Shown: one piece after another, positions 1 to 8,396 of the stretch
How positions within the stretch are numbered: position 1 is the first letter of the stretch
How the letters are laid out: every line of letters begins with the position of its first letter
Assembly (NCBI GenBank): GCA_902765975.1
Contig: CACXBO010000087.1
Span: 1-13,296, forward strand
Source: Oscillospiraceae bacterium
GTDB lineage: Bacteria; Bacillota; Clostridia; Oscillospirales; Oscillospiraceae
Length of the DNA: 13,296 nucleotides
Reading direction: 5' to 3'
Translations under genes and position numbers: made by a program
Notes under the pieces: model-generated
Told to the model about the DNA's origin: nothing
What the model saw: only the letters and a program-made list of their open reading frames with translations
The model's database searches: none

Positions 1-270
1 AGGCCCGGTTCTGTAACTCCCGTCGGAGTGTTCAAGGTTTTCGGCAAGCAGGCCGGCTGGTTCAAGACGAAATACGACGTAAAGCCGATAGTCAACTTCT
101 ATCAGGGAGGATATGCATTCCACTCCAGGCTTCTATATCACGGAACAGACGAGGTCAAGGACCCGAGCATCGGATTCCCTGTGAGCCTCGGCTGTATGAG
201 AATGTACAATGAGGACGTTCAGTGGATGTACGACAATATCCCGATATGGACGACAGTTGTCGTTTGGTAA
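1..270 (+). CDS. L,D-transpeptidase (YkuD domain), C-terminal part
   Basis: The 5' end lies outside the window; frame 1 is open from the first base and gives the last 89 residues. The product belongs to the YkuD family of cysteine transpeptidases, which form 3-3 peptidoglycan cross-links or attach proteins to the wall, so it acts outside the membrane. Visible marks, numbered in the fragment, are TPVGVF (6-11), typical of the domain start, His47 in YHGT, and the catalytic Cys65 in SLGCMRM (62-68). The His47-to-Ser62 spacing fits the family pattern HX14-17[S/T]HGC. The second His of that motif is Leu here, a substitution I believe also occurs in other clostridial-type members. The protein ends seven residues after the last predicted beta strand begins, so no extra C-terminal domain follows. 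A GTG at 28 could be misread as a start, but homology continues upstream of it. The gene converges on ilvA and is not part of the BCAA unit. Confidence 0.88.
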   Translation, partial: RPGSVTPVGVFKVFGKQAGWFKTKYDVKPIVNFYQGGYAFHSRLLYHGTDEVKDPSIGFPVSLGCMRMYNEDVQWMYDNIPIWTTVVVW

Positions 271-276
271 AAAATT

Positions 277-304
277 ATCCCGCATCATATGATGCGGGAT
301 TTTT
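277..304. terminator. Bidirectional intrinsic terminator between L,D-transpeptidase gene and ilvA
   Basis: A perfect 10-bp stem (277-286 pairing with 291-300) with the 4-nt loop ATAT is followed on the plus strand by a T run (300-304). It is preceded by an A-rich stretch (269-274) that becomes a T run on the minus strand. It lies 6 bp after the transpeptidase stop codon and 18 bp beyond the ilvA stop. It can therefore end both converging transcripts. Confidence 0.85.
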
Positions 305-321
305 GTAAGTATCAGCCAATA

Positions 322-1521
322 TCAGCCGTTAACAATATTTAGACCTTTATTGATCAGCGCCGCTCTTATCTCGTCAATATGCGCTTGATTTCTTGTCTCA
401 AGCTCAAGGCGGAGGAAGCAGCCGTTGACGTCCTGGCCGGCATTTGCGTGCTCGTGGTGTACGCTTGTGACATTGCCGCCAAGTGAGGCAATAGTGTGGG
501 CAACGAGCTCAAGCTGACCGGGCTTGTCCATAAGCTCGATAGTGAACTGGCAGTTTCGTCCGCTCATTATAAGTCCGCGCTTGATTACTCTTGAGAGTAT
601 CGTAACGTCGATGTTCCCTCCCGAGAGGAGGCAAACAGTCTTCTTTCCGCGTATGGGGACCTTATCGAACATTGCGGCTGCGGCGGAACACGCGCCCGCG
701 CCCTCGGTTACGAGCTTCTGCTGCTCCATTAGCGCAAGTATCGCGGCGCTTATTTCGTCGTCGGTAACGGTCACGACGTCGTCTACGTATTTTGAGACCA
801 TATCGAAGGTGTTGACTCCCGGCGTTTTGACAGCGATGCCGTCAGCGATCGTGGAAACGCTGTCGAGCGAAAGAATAGAGCCCGCGGATATGGAAGAACG
901 CATAGAAGGAGCGCCCGCAGCCTGAACTCCGTAAATCTTGATGCTCGGCTTGAGAGACTTTATCGCGTAAGCAACGCCGGAAATGAGCCCGCCGCCGCCT
1001 ATCGGAACGAGTACAGCCTCCATATCGGGTATCTGGTCAAAGAGCTCAAGACCGATAGTGCCCTGACCCTCTATAACAAGCTCATCGTCAAAGGGATGGA
1101 TAAAGGTATAGCCCTGCTCGTCTCTGAGTCTAAGGGCCTCCGTATAAGCGTCGTCGTACACACCCTCAACGAGCTTGACCTCGGCTCCGTAGCTCTTTGT
1201 CGCCTCGACCTTCGAAATAGGCGCGCCGTCCGGCAGGCAGATTACAGCTTTAATTCCTGCCTTCTGCGCTGCGAGAGCAACGCCCTGAGCGTGATTTCCT
1301 GCAGAGCAGGCAACGACCCCGCGCGCCTTCTCTTCATCGGAGAGCTGGCTCATCTTGTAATAAGCGCCCCTGACCTTGAAGGAGCCGGTTATCTGCAGAT
1401 TTTCGGTTTTCAGATATATTTTACTGCTTTCGTTAATATGCGGAGCGTGGATTACGTCCGTTTCACGAATTACGTCGGAGAGGACGTATTTTGCGTGGTA
1501 TATTTTATCAAGCGTTATCAT
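322..1521 (-). CDS. ilvA: Threonine ammonia-lyase (threonine deaminase), single ACT domain
   Basis: PLP enzyme that deaminates L-threonine to 2-oxobutanoate, the first step committed to isoleucine. The product is 399 aa, the medium-length form with one C-terminal ACT domain (about residues 328-399), unlike the ~514-aa enterobacterial enzyme with two. Visible PLP-site motifs are GSFKVRGA (Schiff-base Lys49), SAGNHAQG (73-80) and the phosphate-binding GGGGLISG (175-182). The frame is open 32 codons further upstream. I chose ATG at 1519-1521 because the protein then begins MITLDKI, as family members do, and a GGGAGG Shine-Dalgarno sits 11 nt upstream. This start lies inside the last codons of the ATPase gene (14-bp overlap), so the two are probably translationally coupled. 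No T-box precedes this gene directly. The ACT domain suggests allosteric control by an amino acid, probably isoleucine or valine. A purely catabolic role is unlikely beside ilvBNCD. Confidence 0.95.
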   Translation of the reverse strand: MITLDKIYHAKYVLSDVIRETDVIHAPHINESSKIYLKTENLQITGSFKVRGAYYKMSQLSDEEKARGVVACSAGNHAQGVALAAQKAGIKAVICLPDGAPISKVEATKSYGAEVKLVEGVYDDAYTEALRLRDEQGYTFIHPFDDELVIEGQGTIGLELFDQIPDMEAVLVPIGGGGLISGVAYAIKSLKPSIKIYGVQAAGAPSMRSSISAGSILSLDSVSTIADGIAVKTPGVNTFDMVSKYVDDVVTVTDDEISAAILALMEQQKLVTEGAGACSAAAAMFDKVPIRGKKTVCLLSGGNIDVTILSRVIKRGLIMSGRNCQFTIELMDKPGQLELVAHTIASLGGNVTSVHHEHANAGQDVNGCFLRLELETRNQAHIDEIRAALINKGLNIVNG

Positions 1522-2698
1522 TGAGAATGATACCTCCCAGAATGCCGTTAACGAACTGCTCAGCAGCTCTCGGCGTAAATCCGCCCTTTCTGAGGGCAAA
1601 GGCAGAAGCCTCGGCATCGACGTCGCCGTAAGTGTCGTCGATGCCGTAGAATCTTATTAGACCGTGTACTATTTCAAGGTAAAGCTGGCGTGAAGGCTTG
1701 GTAAAAAGGATATTGAGCCCGAATCTGTCGGAGAGCGATATCAGCTCCTGCATAGTGTCGAGCCTGTGTACGTCGTCGCCCTCCCGGTCGGAGAAGCTCT
1801 CTCTTATCAAATGACGCCTGTTTGAGGTCGCATAGATAACGGCGTTATCCGACTTGACCGACGCGGAGCCCTCAAGCGTAGCCTTGAGGGCGGAAAAGTT
1901 GTAGTCGTTCTTTCCGAAAGAGAGGTCGTCGATAAAAATAATAAACTTCAGGGGATTATCGCGAAGCCCGTCGATGATCTTTGGGATATATTTCAGCTCG
2001 TTCTTCTTAAGCTCGATGAGCCTGAGCCCTTCGGGAGCAAATAGATTGACTATCGCCTTGACGGTTGATGATTTTCCGGTTCCCGCGTCGCCGGAGAGCA
2101 GCGCATTGGCAGCGGGCTTTCCTTCAAGAAGAGCTCGAGTGTTGTCGATAAGCTGCGTCCGCTGACGCTCGTAGCCTATGAGCCTGTCCACTGTAATAGG
2201 ATCTGGAGACAGGATCGGAACTGTCTCACCGGCTTCAAGGCGGAACATTTTATATCTTGCGTACATTCCAAAGCCATTTTTTCCGACCTCAAGGAGACTT
2301 TTTTCATACTCGGCTGCATAATCGATTTTCTCCGTCGCATAGTCCGGCAGAAATCCGTCGAAGCCCGTCATAAGCTTCAGCTCGACCGAGGTGAATGAAG
2401 AGAGGATCGAGAATACGCGCAGCTCGTTTTGAACGGCGCTTTCGATAATGGGCGGAACGGGTCTGCCGCTCATACGCATACGGACGTAGATATTATCGTC
2501 TTCGCAGACGGCTTCGAGCATATAACGTGAAAAATTAACCCCATGCTTGTATAATTCGCTGATAAAATCGGTATAGCACTTAACGGTCGGCTCGCCCTCC
2601 CCGAAAATGCGTAATTTTGAAAGGACCGGTCCGTCGGCAACGCCCTTGAATATCACAAGCGAGCTTATCAGAGCGGAAATATAGCTCTCTTTACCCAT
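1508..2698 (-). CDS. DUF815 family AAA+ ATPase
   Basis: A 396-aa P-loop ATPase. The Walker A motif GDAGTGKS is at 203-210 and Walker B (IIFIDD) at 253-258. A sensor-1-like Asn (Asn293 in ATSN) follows, then the segment REGDDVHRLD (305-314) and RFGL (325-328), which I recognise as typical of DUF815 (PF05673), and a sensor-2-like region FTPRAAEQF (374-382). The N-terminal ~170 residues carry no motif I recognise, and there is no signal peptide or membrane segment, so it should be cytosolic. The molecular role of this family is not established to my knowledge. ATG at 2696-2698 is preceded by the weak GTGGGGTG site. The gene starts 68 bp after leuB, behind its own promoter, and its 3' end contains the ilvA ribosome binding site and start codon. 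It encodes no step of BCAA synthesis; whether it serves the pathway or is a positional neighbour cannot be told from the sequence. Confidence 0.85.
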   Translation of the reverse strand: MGKESYISALISSLVIFKGVADGPVLSKLRIFGEGEPTVKCYTDFISELYKHGVNFSRYMLEAVCEDDNIYVRMRMSGRPVPPIIESAVQNELRVFSILSSFTSVELKLMTGFDGFLPDYATEKIDYAAEYEKSLLEVGKNGFGMYARYKMFRLEAGETVPILSPDPITVDRLIGYERQRTQLIDNTRALLEGKPAANALLSGDAGTGKSSTVKAIVNLFAPEGLRLIELKKNELKYIPKIIDGLRDNPLKFIIFIDDLSFGKNDYNFSALKATLEGSASVKSDNAVIYATSNRRHLIRESFSDREGDDVHRLDTMQELISLSDRFGLNILFTKPSRQLYLEIVHGLIRFYGIDDTYGDVDAEASAFALRKGGFTPRAAEQFVNGILGGIILNDNA

Positions 2699-2735
2699 TG
2701 CCGCACCCCACTTTCTTTATTTAGTCCTTGCGTCA

Positions 2736-2764
2736 ATATTATAATATCAAACGGCCTTAGTCAA
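2736..2764 (-). promoter_or_regulatory. Sigma70-type promoter of the DUF815 ATPase-ilvA unit
   Basis: On the minus strand, TTGACT (2759-2764) and TAATAT (2736-2741) are separated by exactly 17 bp. Transcription would start near 2729, about 30 nt before the ATPase start codon. The -35 box lies 2 bp past the leuB stop. The -10 region is part of a 12-bp perfect palindrome (2736-2747). No hairpin terminator is visible between leuB and the ATPase, so this is a secondary promoter added to possible readthrough. Confidence 0.7.
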
Positions 2765-2766
2765 GC

Positions 2767-3837
2767 TTAAATACGCTCTGTTATCGCGTCTGTCATCTCA
2801 GCGGTGGTGAGGAAGGGATCGCCCTTTGCTGCGATATCGGCAGTTCTGAGCCCGTCGTTAAGAACTGAGCTTACCGCATTTTCAATTGCGTCGGCCTCGG
2901 CGGACAGAGAGAAGGAATAGCGCAGCATCATCGCGGCGGAGAGTATAGTAGCAATCGGATTTGCAATACCCTTTCCGGCAATATCGGGAGCAGACCCGTG
3001 GATAGGCTCGTACATTCCTCTCGTGTTATCGCTGAGCGAGGCGGAGGGAAGAAGACCGATAGAGCCGGTTATCTGGCTCGCTTCGTCGGAAAGAATATCG
3101 CCGAACATATTGGAGGTCAGAACAACGTCAAACTGAGCGGGATTCTTAACGAGCTGCATAGCTGCGTTGTCAACGAGCATATCCGAGCACTCGACGTCTG
3201 CATACTCAGCGGCTAATTCGTGAACGGTCTTTCTCCAAAGCCTGCTCGTTTCAAGCACGTTTGCCTTGTCAATGCTCGTTACCTTTGAACGGCGTTTCTT
3301 CGCGGTTTCAAAAGCAACGCGGGCGATACGTTCGATCTCAAAGCGGCTGTAGCATTCGGTATCAAACGCCTCTTCTCCGTACTTGCCCTCTCTGTAGCCT
3401 CTGTCTCCGAAATATATGCCGCCTGTAAGCTCGCGGACGATCATAATGTCAAAGCCGTTTGCAGCGACGCTCTCGCGCAGCGGACAAGAGTCCTTGAGAG
3501 CGGGATAGAGCCTTGCGGGACGAAGATTTGTGAAAAGCCCAAGCGCTTTCCTTATTCCGAGAAGAGCTTTTTCCGGCCTAAGATTTCCGGGAAGAGTATC
3601 CCACTTCGGGCCGCCGACCGCGCCGAGGAGCACGCTGTCTGATCTCAGGCATCCCTCGACTGTGGCGTCGGGCAGGGGAACTCCGACCTCGTCAATCGCC
3701 GCGCCTCCAATCAGATACGGAGTAAAAATAAACTCATGTCCAAATTTTACCGCGATCGCCTTAAGAACGCGAACGGCGGAGTCGACAATTTCCGGACCTA
3801 TTCCGTCGCCCCGTAAAAGAGCTATTTCGTATTTCAT
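2767..3837 (-). CDS. leuB: 3-isopropylmalate dehydrogenase
   Basis: NAD-dependent oxidative decarboxylase that turns 3-isopropylmalate into 4-methyl-2-oxopentanoate, the last 2-oxo acid before leucine. The 356-aa length is normal. Family residues are visible: GDGIGPEI (10-17), substrate-binding arginines 96, 106 and 135, catalytic Tyr142 and Lys191, and metal-binding Asp223, Asp247 and Asp251. The cofactor segment is GSAPDIAGKGIANP (281-294). Asp285 there fits NAD rather than NADP use and, with the leucine-operon context, argues against isocitrate dehydrogenase. ATG at 3835-3837 overlaps the leuD stop in an ATGA arrangement, with an AAAGGGA site upstream, so leuD and leuB are likely translationally coupled. 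It is the last gene of the T-box-controlled series. Confidence 0.97.
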   Translation of the reverse strand: MKYEIALLRGDGIGPEIVDSAVRVLKAIAVKFGHEFIFTPYLIGGAAIDEVGVPLPDATVEGCLRSDSVLLGAVGGPKWDTLPGNLRPEKALLGIRKALGLFTNLRPARLYPALKDSCPLRESVAANGFDIMIVRELTGGIYFGDRGYREGKYGEEAFDTECYSRFEIERIARVAFETAKKRRSKVTSIDKANVLETSRLWRKTVHELAAEYADVECSDMLVDNAAMQLVKNPAQFDVVLTSNMFGDILSDEASQITGSIGLLPSASLSDNTRGMYEPIHGSAPDIAGKGIANPIATILSAAMMLRYSFSLSAEADAIENAVSSVLNDGLRTADIAAKGDPFLTTAEMTDAITERI

Positions 3838-4328
3838 CTGATTATCCCTTTCTTCATCGCCTCAACGAGGCCTCCGGCGGTTATTATCTCCTGGATAAAC
3901 GGGGGGAACGGTTCGGCGGAATAGCTTTTGCCCGAGGTCAGATCGGTTATTACTCCGCTGTCCATATCTACGCTCACTCTGTCGCCCTCGCATATCTCTT
4001 CGGCGGCAAGGGGGCATTCAACTATGGCAAGCCCTATATTAATGGAATTACGGTAGAAAATGCGCGCAAAGCTCTTTGCAATAACGATGGAAATACCGCT
4101 TTCCTTGATCGCTATAGGTGCGTGCTCGCGTGAAGAACCGCATCCGAAATTCTCGCCGCCGATCATGATATCCCCTTCGTTCACTCTGCCTGTGAAGCTT
4201 CTGTCGATATCCTCCATGCAGTGGCTCGCGAGCTCTTTCGGGTCAGAGGTGTTAAGGTATCTTGCCGGGATAATAACGTCGGTGTCGATGTTGTCGCCGA
4301 ATTTAATAGCGTTTCCTTCTTTGATCAT
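3834..4328 (-). CDS. leuD: 3-isopropylmalate dehydratase, small subunit
   Basis: Swivel-domain subunit that pairs with LeuC to isomerise 2-isopropylmalate to 3-isopropylmalate. The product is 164 aa, the short form common in archaea and Clostridia. Visible motifs are FGDNIDTDVIIPARYL (residues 10-25) and the substrate-binding loop GCGSSREHAP. The frame is open 59 codons further upstream, but that part lies inside leuC and looks nothing like the family. ATG at 4326-4328 follows GAGGAGG and gives the usual N terminus. It overlaps the leuC stop by 4 bp (ATGA), and its own stop overlaps the leuB start in the same way. This gives a coupled leuC-leuD-leuB block with stoichiometric subunit synthesis likely. 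Confidence 0.96.
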   Translation of the reverse strand: MIKEGNAIKFGDNIDTDVIIPARYLNTSDPKELASHCMEDIDRSFTGRVNEGDIMIGGENFGCGSSREHAPIAIKESGISIVIAKSFARIFYRNSINIGLAIVECPLAAEEICEGDRVSVDMDSGVITDLTSGKSYSAEPFPPFIQEIITAGGLVEAMKKGIIR

Positions 4329-5590
4329 AACATAACCTCCTCTGGGCCGGCTATTCTGCCCATTACGGCGCTTGCCGCGGCAACTGCCGGGCTCGCAAGA
4401 TATACCTCGCTTTTCGTGTCGCCCATTCTGCCGACAAAATTTCTGTTTGTAGTGGAAACGCAGCGTTCGCCGGCGGCGAGAACGCCCATATAACCCCCGA
4501 GGCATGGCCCGCAGGTGGGGGTCGAAACGATGCAGCCGGACTCGATAAAGGTCTTCACGAGACCTTGCTCAACGCATTTAAGATATATAGAAGGAGTGGC
4601 GGGGATTACGATAGCCCTGACGCCCTTTGCGATTTTTCTGCCCTTAAGTATCTTTGCAGCCTCTTCGAGATCCTTATAAAGTCCGTTAGTGCAGGAGCCG
4701 ATAACAACCTGATCGATCTTTATCTCCCCGACGTCGTCGATCGAACGCGTGTTTTCCGGCAGGTGAGGGAAAGCAACTGTCGGTCTCAGAGAGCTGAGGT
4801 CTACAGTATAGACCTCGTCGTAAGAAGCGTCGGCGTCTGCCTCAAATATCATAGGCTCGTGTTTTGCACGCCCTTCTTCAAAGGCGAGGGTGACCTCGTC
4901 AACGGGGAAGATACCGTTCTTGGCGCCCGCCTCGATAGCCATATTGCAGATCGTAAGCCTGTCCTCAATTGAGAGAGACCGTACGCCTTCGCCGCAGAAC
5001 TCCATGGAGCGGTACAGAGCTCCGTCAACGCCTATCTTTCCGATAATTGAAAGAATTACATCTTTACCCGAAACATATTTCGGAAGGGAGCCGGTAAGCT
5101 CGAATTTGATAGCCGAAGGCACCTTGAACCAAGCCTTACCTGAAGCCATACCGAAGGCCATGTCGGTGGAGCCAACGCCTGTCGAAAAAGCGCCGAGAGC
5201 TCCATAGGTGCAGGTGTGGCTGTCCGCTCCGATAATAAGATCGCCGGAGACTGCAAGACCCTGCTCCGGGAGAAGTGCGTGCTCAATGCCCATCGTTCCG
5301 ACGTCGAAGAAGCCGGACAGCTCCTGCTCGGCACTAAAATTACGGCAGGTCTGGCACTGAATTGCGGCCTTAATATCCTTATTCGGTGCGAAGTGATCCA
5401 TAACGAGAGTCACCTTGTCTCTGTCAAAGACCTTTTCCGCACCCATTTTCTTAAATTCTCTTATAGCAACAGGGGAAGTGATATCGTTGCCCAGCACCCT
5501 GTCGAGACGGCAGAGCACAAGCTGCCCGGCCTCGACGCTGTCAAGCCCGGCGTGATAGGCAAGAATCTTTTGAGACATTGTCATCCCCAT
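4325..5590 (-). CDS. leuC: 3-isopropylmalate dehydratase, large subunit
   Basis: Aconitase-superfamily [4Fe-4S] subunit (421 aa) that forms the isopropylmalate isomerase with LeuD. Cluster cysteines are visible as Cys300 in GSCTNG and Cys360 and Cys363 in TCGPC. DHFAPNKD (65-72) and GADSHTCTYG (121-130) are further active-site segments. The length matches the ~420-aa class that includes homoaconitase and dimethylmalate dehydratase large subunits. The setting between ilvD and leuDB makes leucine synthesis by far the likeliest role. The first of three closely spaced ATGs (5588-5590) was chosen because GGAG lies 8 nt upstream; codons 3 and 5 are alternatives. It begins 16 bp after the ilvD stop, and its ribosome binding site lies in that gap. 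Confidence 0.96.
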   Translation of the reverse strand: MGMTMSQKILAYHAGLDSVEAGQLVLCRLDRVLGNDITSPVAIREFKKMGAEKVFDRDKVTLVMDHFAPNKDIKAAIQCQTCRNFSAEQELSGFFDVGTMGIEHALLPEQGLAVSGDLIIGADSHTCTYGALGAFSTGVGSTDMAFGMASGKAWFKVPSAIKFELTGSLPKYVSGKDVILSIIGKIGVDGALYRSMEFCGEGVRSLSIEDRLTICNMAIEAGAKNGIFPVDEVTLAFEEGRAKHEPMIFEADADASYDEVYTVDLSSLRPTVAFPHLPENTRSIDDVGEIKIDQVVIGSCTNGLYKDLEEAAKILKGRKIAKGVRAIVIPATPSIYLKCVEQGLVKTFIESGCIVSTPTCGPCLGGYMGVLAAGERCVSTTNRNFVGRMGDTKSEVYLASPAVAAASAVMGRIAGPEEVML

Positions 5591-5606
5591 ACGTATTTCT
5601 CCTTTC

Positions 5607-7265
5607 TCAGCGGTTTATTATTGCGCCTTTGTCTGCGGAGGAAACGAGCTTGCGGTAACGCTTGAGGTATCCCGTAACCTCGTTGATCTGAAGCTTTTCC
5701 TCGGCGCGTCTTCTGCTCAGCTCGTCCTCGGATACCTTCAACTCTATAGAATGAGCCGGAATGTTGATCGAGATTATATCGCCGTCGTGGACGTATGCGA
5801 TATTACCGCCGGAAGCCGCTTCAGGTGAAACGTGGCCGATGGCGGCACCTCTCGTAGCCCCGGAGAAGCGACCGTCCGTGATGAGTGCGACCTCTCTGTC
5901 AAGTCCCGCGCCCGCGATAGCGGAGGTGGGGGAGAGCATCTCGCGCATACCGGGTCCTCCGGCGGGTCCCTCGTAGCGGATAACAACGACGTCGCCGGGT
6001 TTTATCCCTCCGGCGTAGATGACCTTTATAGCCTCCTCTTCGGAGTTGAACACTCTTGCGGGTCCCTCATGCACGAGCATCTCGGGCGCAACTGCGCTGC
6101 GCTTAACGACGCAGCCGTCGGGAGCGAGGTTGCCGAAGAGTGCGGCGATACCGCCGGTCTGAGAATACGGATCGTCAATATCGCGAATAACGCTGTTATC
6201 GCTGTTTCTGGCGAAGGCAATGTTCTCGCCGAGAGTCTTTCCGGTGCAAGTCATGACTTCTGTGTTTATAAGTCCCTTCTTGGAAAGCTCCTTCAAAACG
6301 GCGTAAACTCCACCAGCTTCGTTGAGATCCTCCATATAGGTCGGACCTGCGGGCGCAAGGTGGCAGAGATTAGGCGTGCGTTCCGAGATCTCATTTGCGA
6401 GGTCAAGGCTGAACTCAACGCCGCACTCGTTTGCGATAGCGGGGAGGTGGAGCATAGAGTTCGTGGAGCAGCCGAGAGCCATATCAGCGGTGAGCGCGTT
6501 GTAAATAGCGTCTTTTGTCATTATATCCCTTGCGCGTATATTTCTTCTGACGAGGTCCATCACCTGCATACCGGCCCTTTTCGCAAGCTCAATCCTTGCG
6601 GAATACGGAGCGGGGATAGTCCCGTTTCCGCTGAGACCCATGCCGAGGACTTCGGTGAGGCAGTTCATGCTGTTCGCGGTGTACATACCGGAGCATGAGC
6701 CGCAGGATGGACATGTCTTTTCCTCATATTCCTGAAGCTTTTCCTCGCTGAGCTTTCCTGCGGAATATGCTCCAACAGCCTCAAACATCTTGGAAAGGCT
6801 CGTTTTGCAGCCCTCGACGTGACCGGCGAGCATAGGACCGCCGGATACGAATATAGTCGGCAGATTAAGTCTTGCGGCAGCCATCAAAAGACCGGGAACG
6901 TTCTTGTCACAGTTCGGTATCATAACGAGACCGTCAAAACCGTGAGCCATAACCATTGCCTCGGTCGAATCTGCGATAAGGTCCCTCGTTACGAGTGAGT
7001 ATTTCATTCCGACGTGACCCATAGCAATACCGTCGCAGACGGCTATAGCGGGGAAGACGATAGGCGTTCCGCCTGCCATGGCTACGCCTAATTTGACAGC
7101 TTCTGTTATTTTATCGAGATTCATGTGACCGGGAACGATCTCGTTATATGAGCTGACAATGCCGATAAGCGGGCGATCAAGCTCCTCGCGGGTAAGCCCG
7201 AGAGCGTGATAAAGGCTGCGCGCGGGGGCAAATTCAAAGCCCTTCGCAACTCTGTCCTTGACCAT
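5607..7265 (-). CDS. ilvD: Dihydroxy-acid dehydratase
   Basis: Fe-S dehydratase (552 aa) that converts 2,3-dihydroxy-isovalerate and 2,3-dihydroxy-3-methylvalerate to the 2-oxo acids of valine and isoleucine. Expected ligands are seen in NCDKNVPG (Cys119; Lys121 is the residue carbamylated in studied homologues) and CPSCGSCSGM (Cys191 the likely second cluster ligand). VCDGIAMGH around 77-85 carries a Mg-binding Asp. The segment VPGHMNL (44-50) has Gly-His where plant-type [2Fe-2S] enzymes carry the first cluster Cys. This resembles the E. coli-type oxygen-sensitive [4Fe-4S] enzyme and would suit an anaerobe (inference). The frame is open 18 codons upstream, but ATG at 7263-7265 has GGAGG 6 nt before it and gives the usual MVKDRVAKG start. 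A 76-bp gap with a strong hairpin separates it from ilvC. Confidence 0.97.
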   Translation of the reverse strand: MVKDRVAKGFEFAPARSLYHALGLTREELDRPLIGIVSSYNEIVPGHMNLDKITEAVKLGVAMAGGTPIVFPAIAVCDGIAMGHVGMKYSLVTRDLIADSTEAMVMAHGFDGLVMIPNCDKNVPGLLMAAARLNLPTIFVSGGPMLAGHVEGCKTSLSKMFEAVGAYSAGKLSEEKLQEYEEKTCPSCGSCSGMYTANSMNCLTEVLGMGLSGNGTIPAPYSARIELAKRAGMQVMDLVRRNIRARDIMTKDAIYNALTADMALGCSTNSMLHLPAIANECGVEFSLDLANEISERTPNLCHLAPAGPTYMEDLNEAGGVYAVLKELSKKGLINTEVMTCTGKTLGENIAFARNSDNSVIRDIDDPYSQTGGIAALFGNLAPDGCVVKRSAVAPEMLVHEGPARVFNSEEEAIKVIYAGGIKPGDVVVIRYEGPAGGPGMREMLSPTSAIAGAGLDREVALITDGRFSGATRGAAIGHVSPEAASGGNIAYVHDGDIISINIPAHSIELKVSEDELSRRRAEEKLQINEVTGYLKRYRKLVSSADKGAIINR

Positions 7266-7304
7266 AATTATCCTCCAATCGTATATAAAAAACGGTATAA
7301 TAAT

Positions 7305-7332
7305 CCGCTGAGGGCGCAAGAGCCCTCAGCGG
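7305..7332 (-). other. Perfect 11-bp stem-loop between ilvC and ilvD
   Basis: CCGCTGAGGGC (7305-7315) pairs perfectly with GCCCTCAGCGG (7322-7332) around a 6-nt loop. In the minus-strand transcript it starts 9 nt after the ilvC stop codon. The next bases are ATTATTATACCG, and a T6 run comes only about 12 nt later, so it is not a standard intrinsic terminator. An mRNA-stabilising or processing element at the 3' end of ilvC is more likely, with partial termination as the alternative. Confidence 0.75.
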
Positions 7333-7341
7333 GCGAATATA

Positions 7342-8358
<1,017 letters not shown>

Positions 8359-8396
8359 GGTTTTATCTCCTTTTATATGTGATTTTATATTATTCT

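Noticed and set aside
1522..1617. N-terminal extension of ilvA by 32 codons
   Set aside because: The extra residues are out-of-frame ATPase coding sequence with no homology, while the inner ATG has a good ribosome binding site. The upstream extensions of leuD (4329-4505), ilvD (7266-7319) and ilvC (8359-8466) were dropped for the same reasons.
2740..2745. Plus-strand TATAAT near the leuB-ATPase junction
   Set aside because: It arises because the minus-strand -10 region is a palindrome. No plus-strand -35 box stands 16-18 bp upstream, and the transcript would only run antisense to leuB.
5832..6698. 288-codon plus-strand frame antisense to ilvD
   Set aside because: It lies wholly inside a well-conserved gene and has no recognisable domain or ribosome binding site. 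Long antisense frames are expected from the codon bias of these genes. The same applies to frames at 7417-8208, 9815-10366 and 11547-12179.
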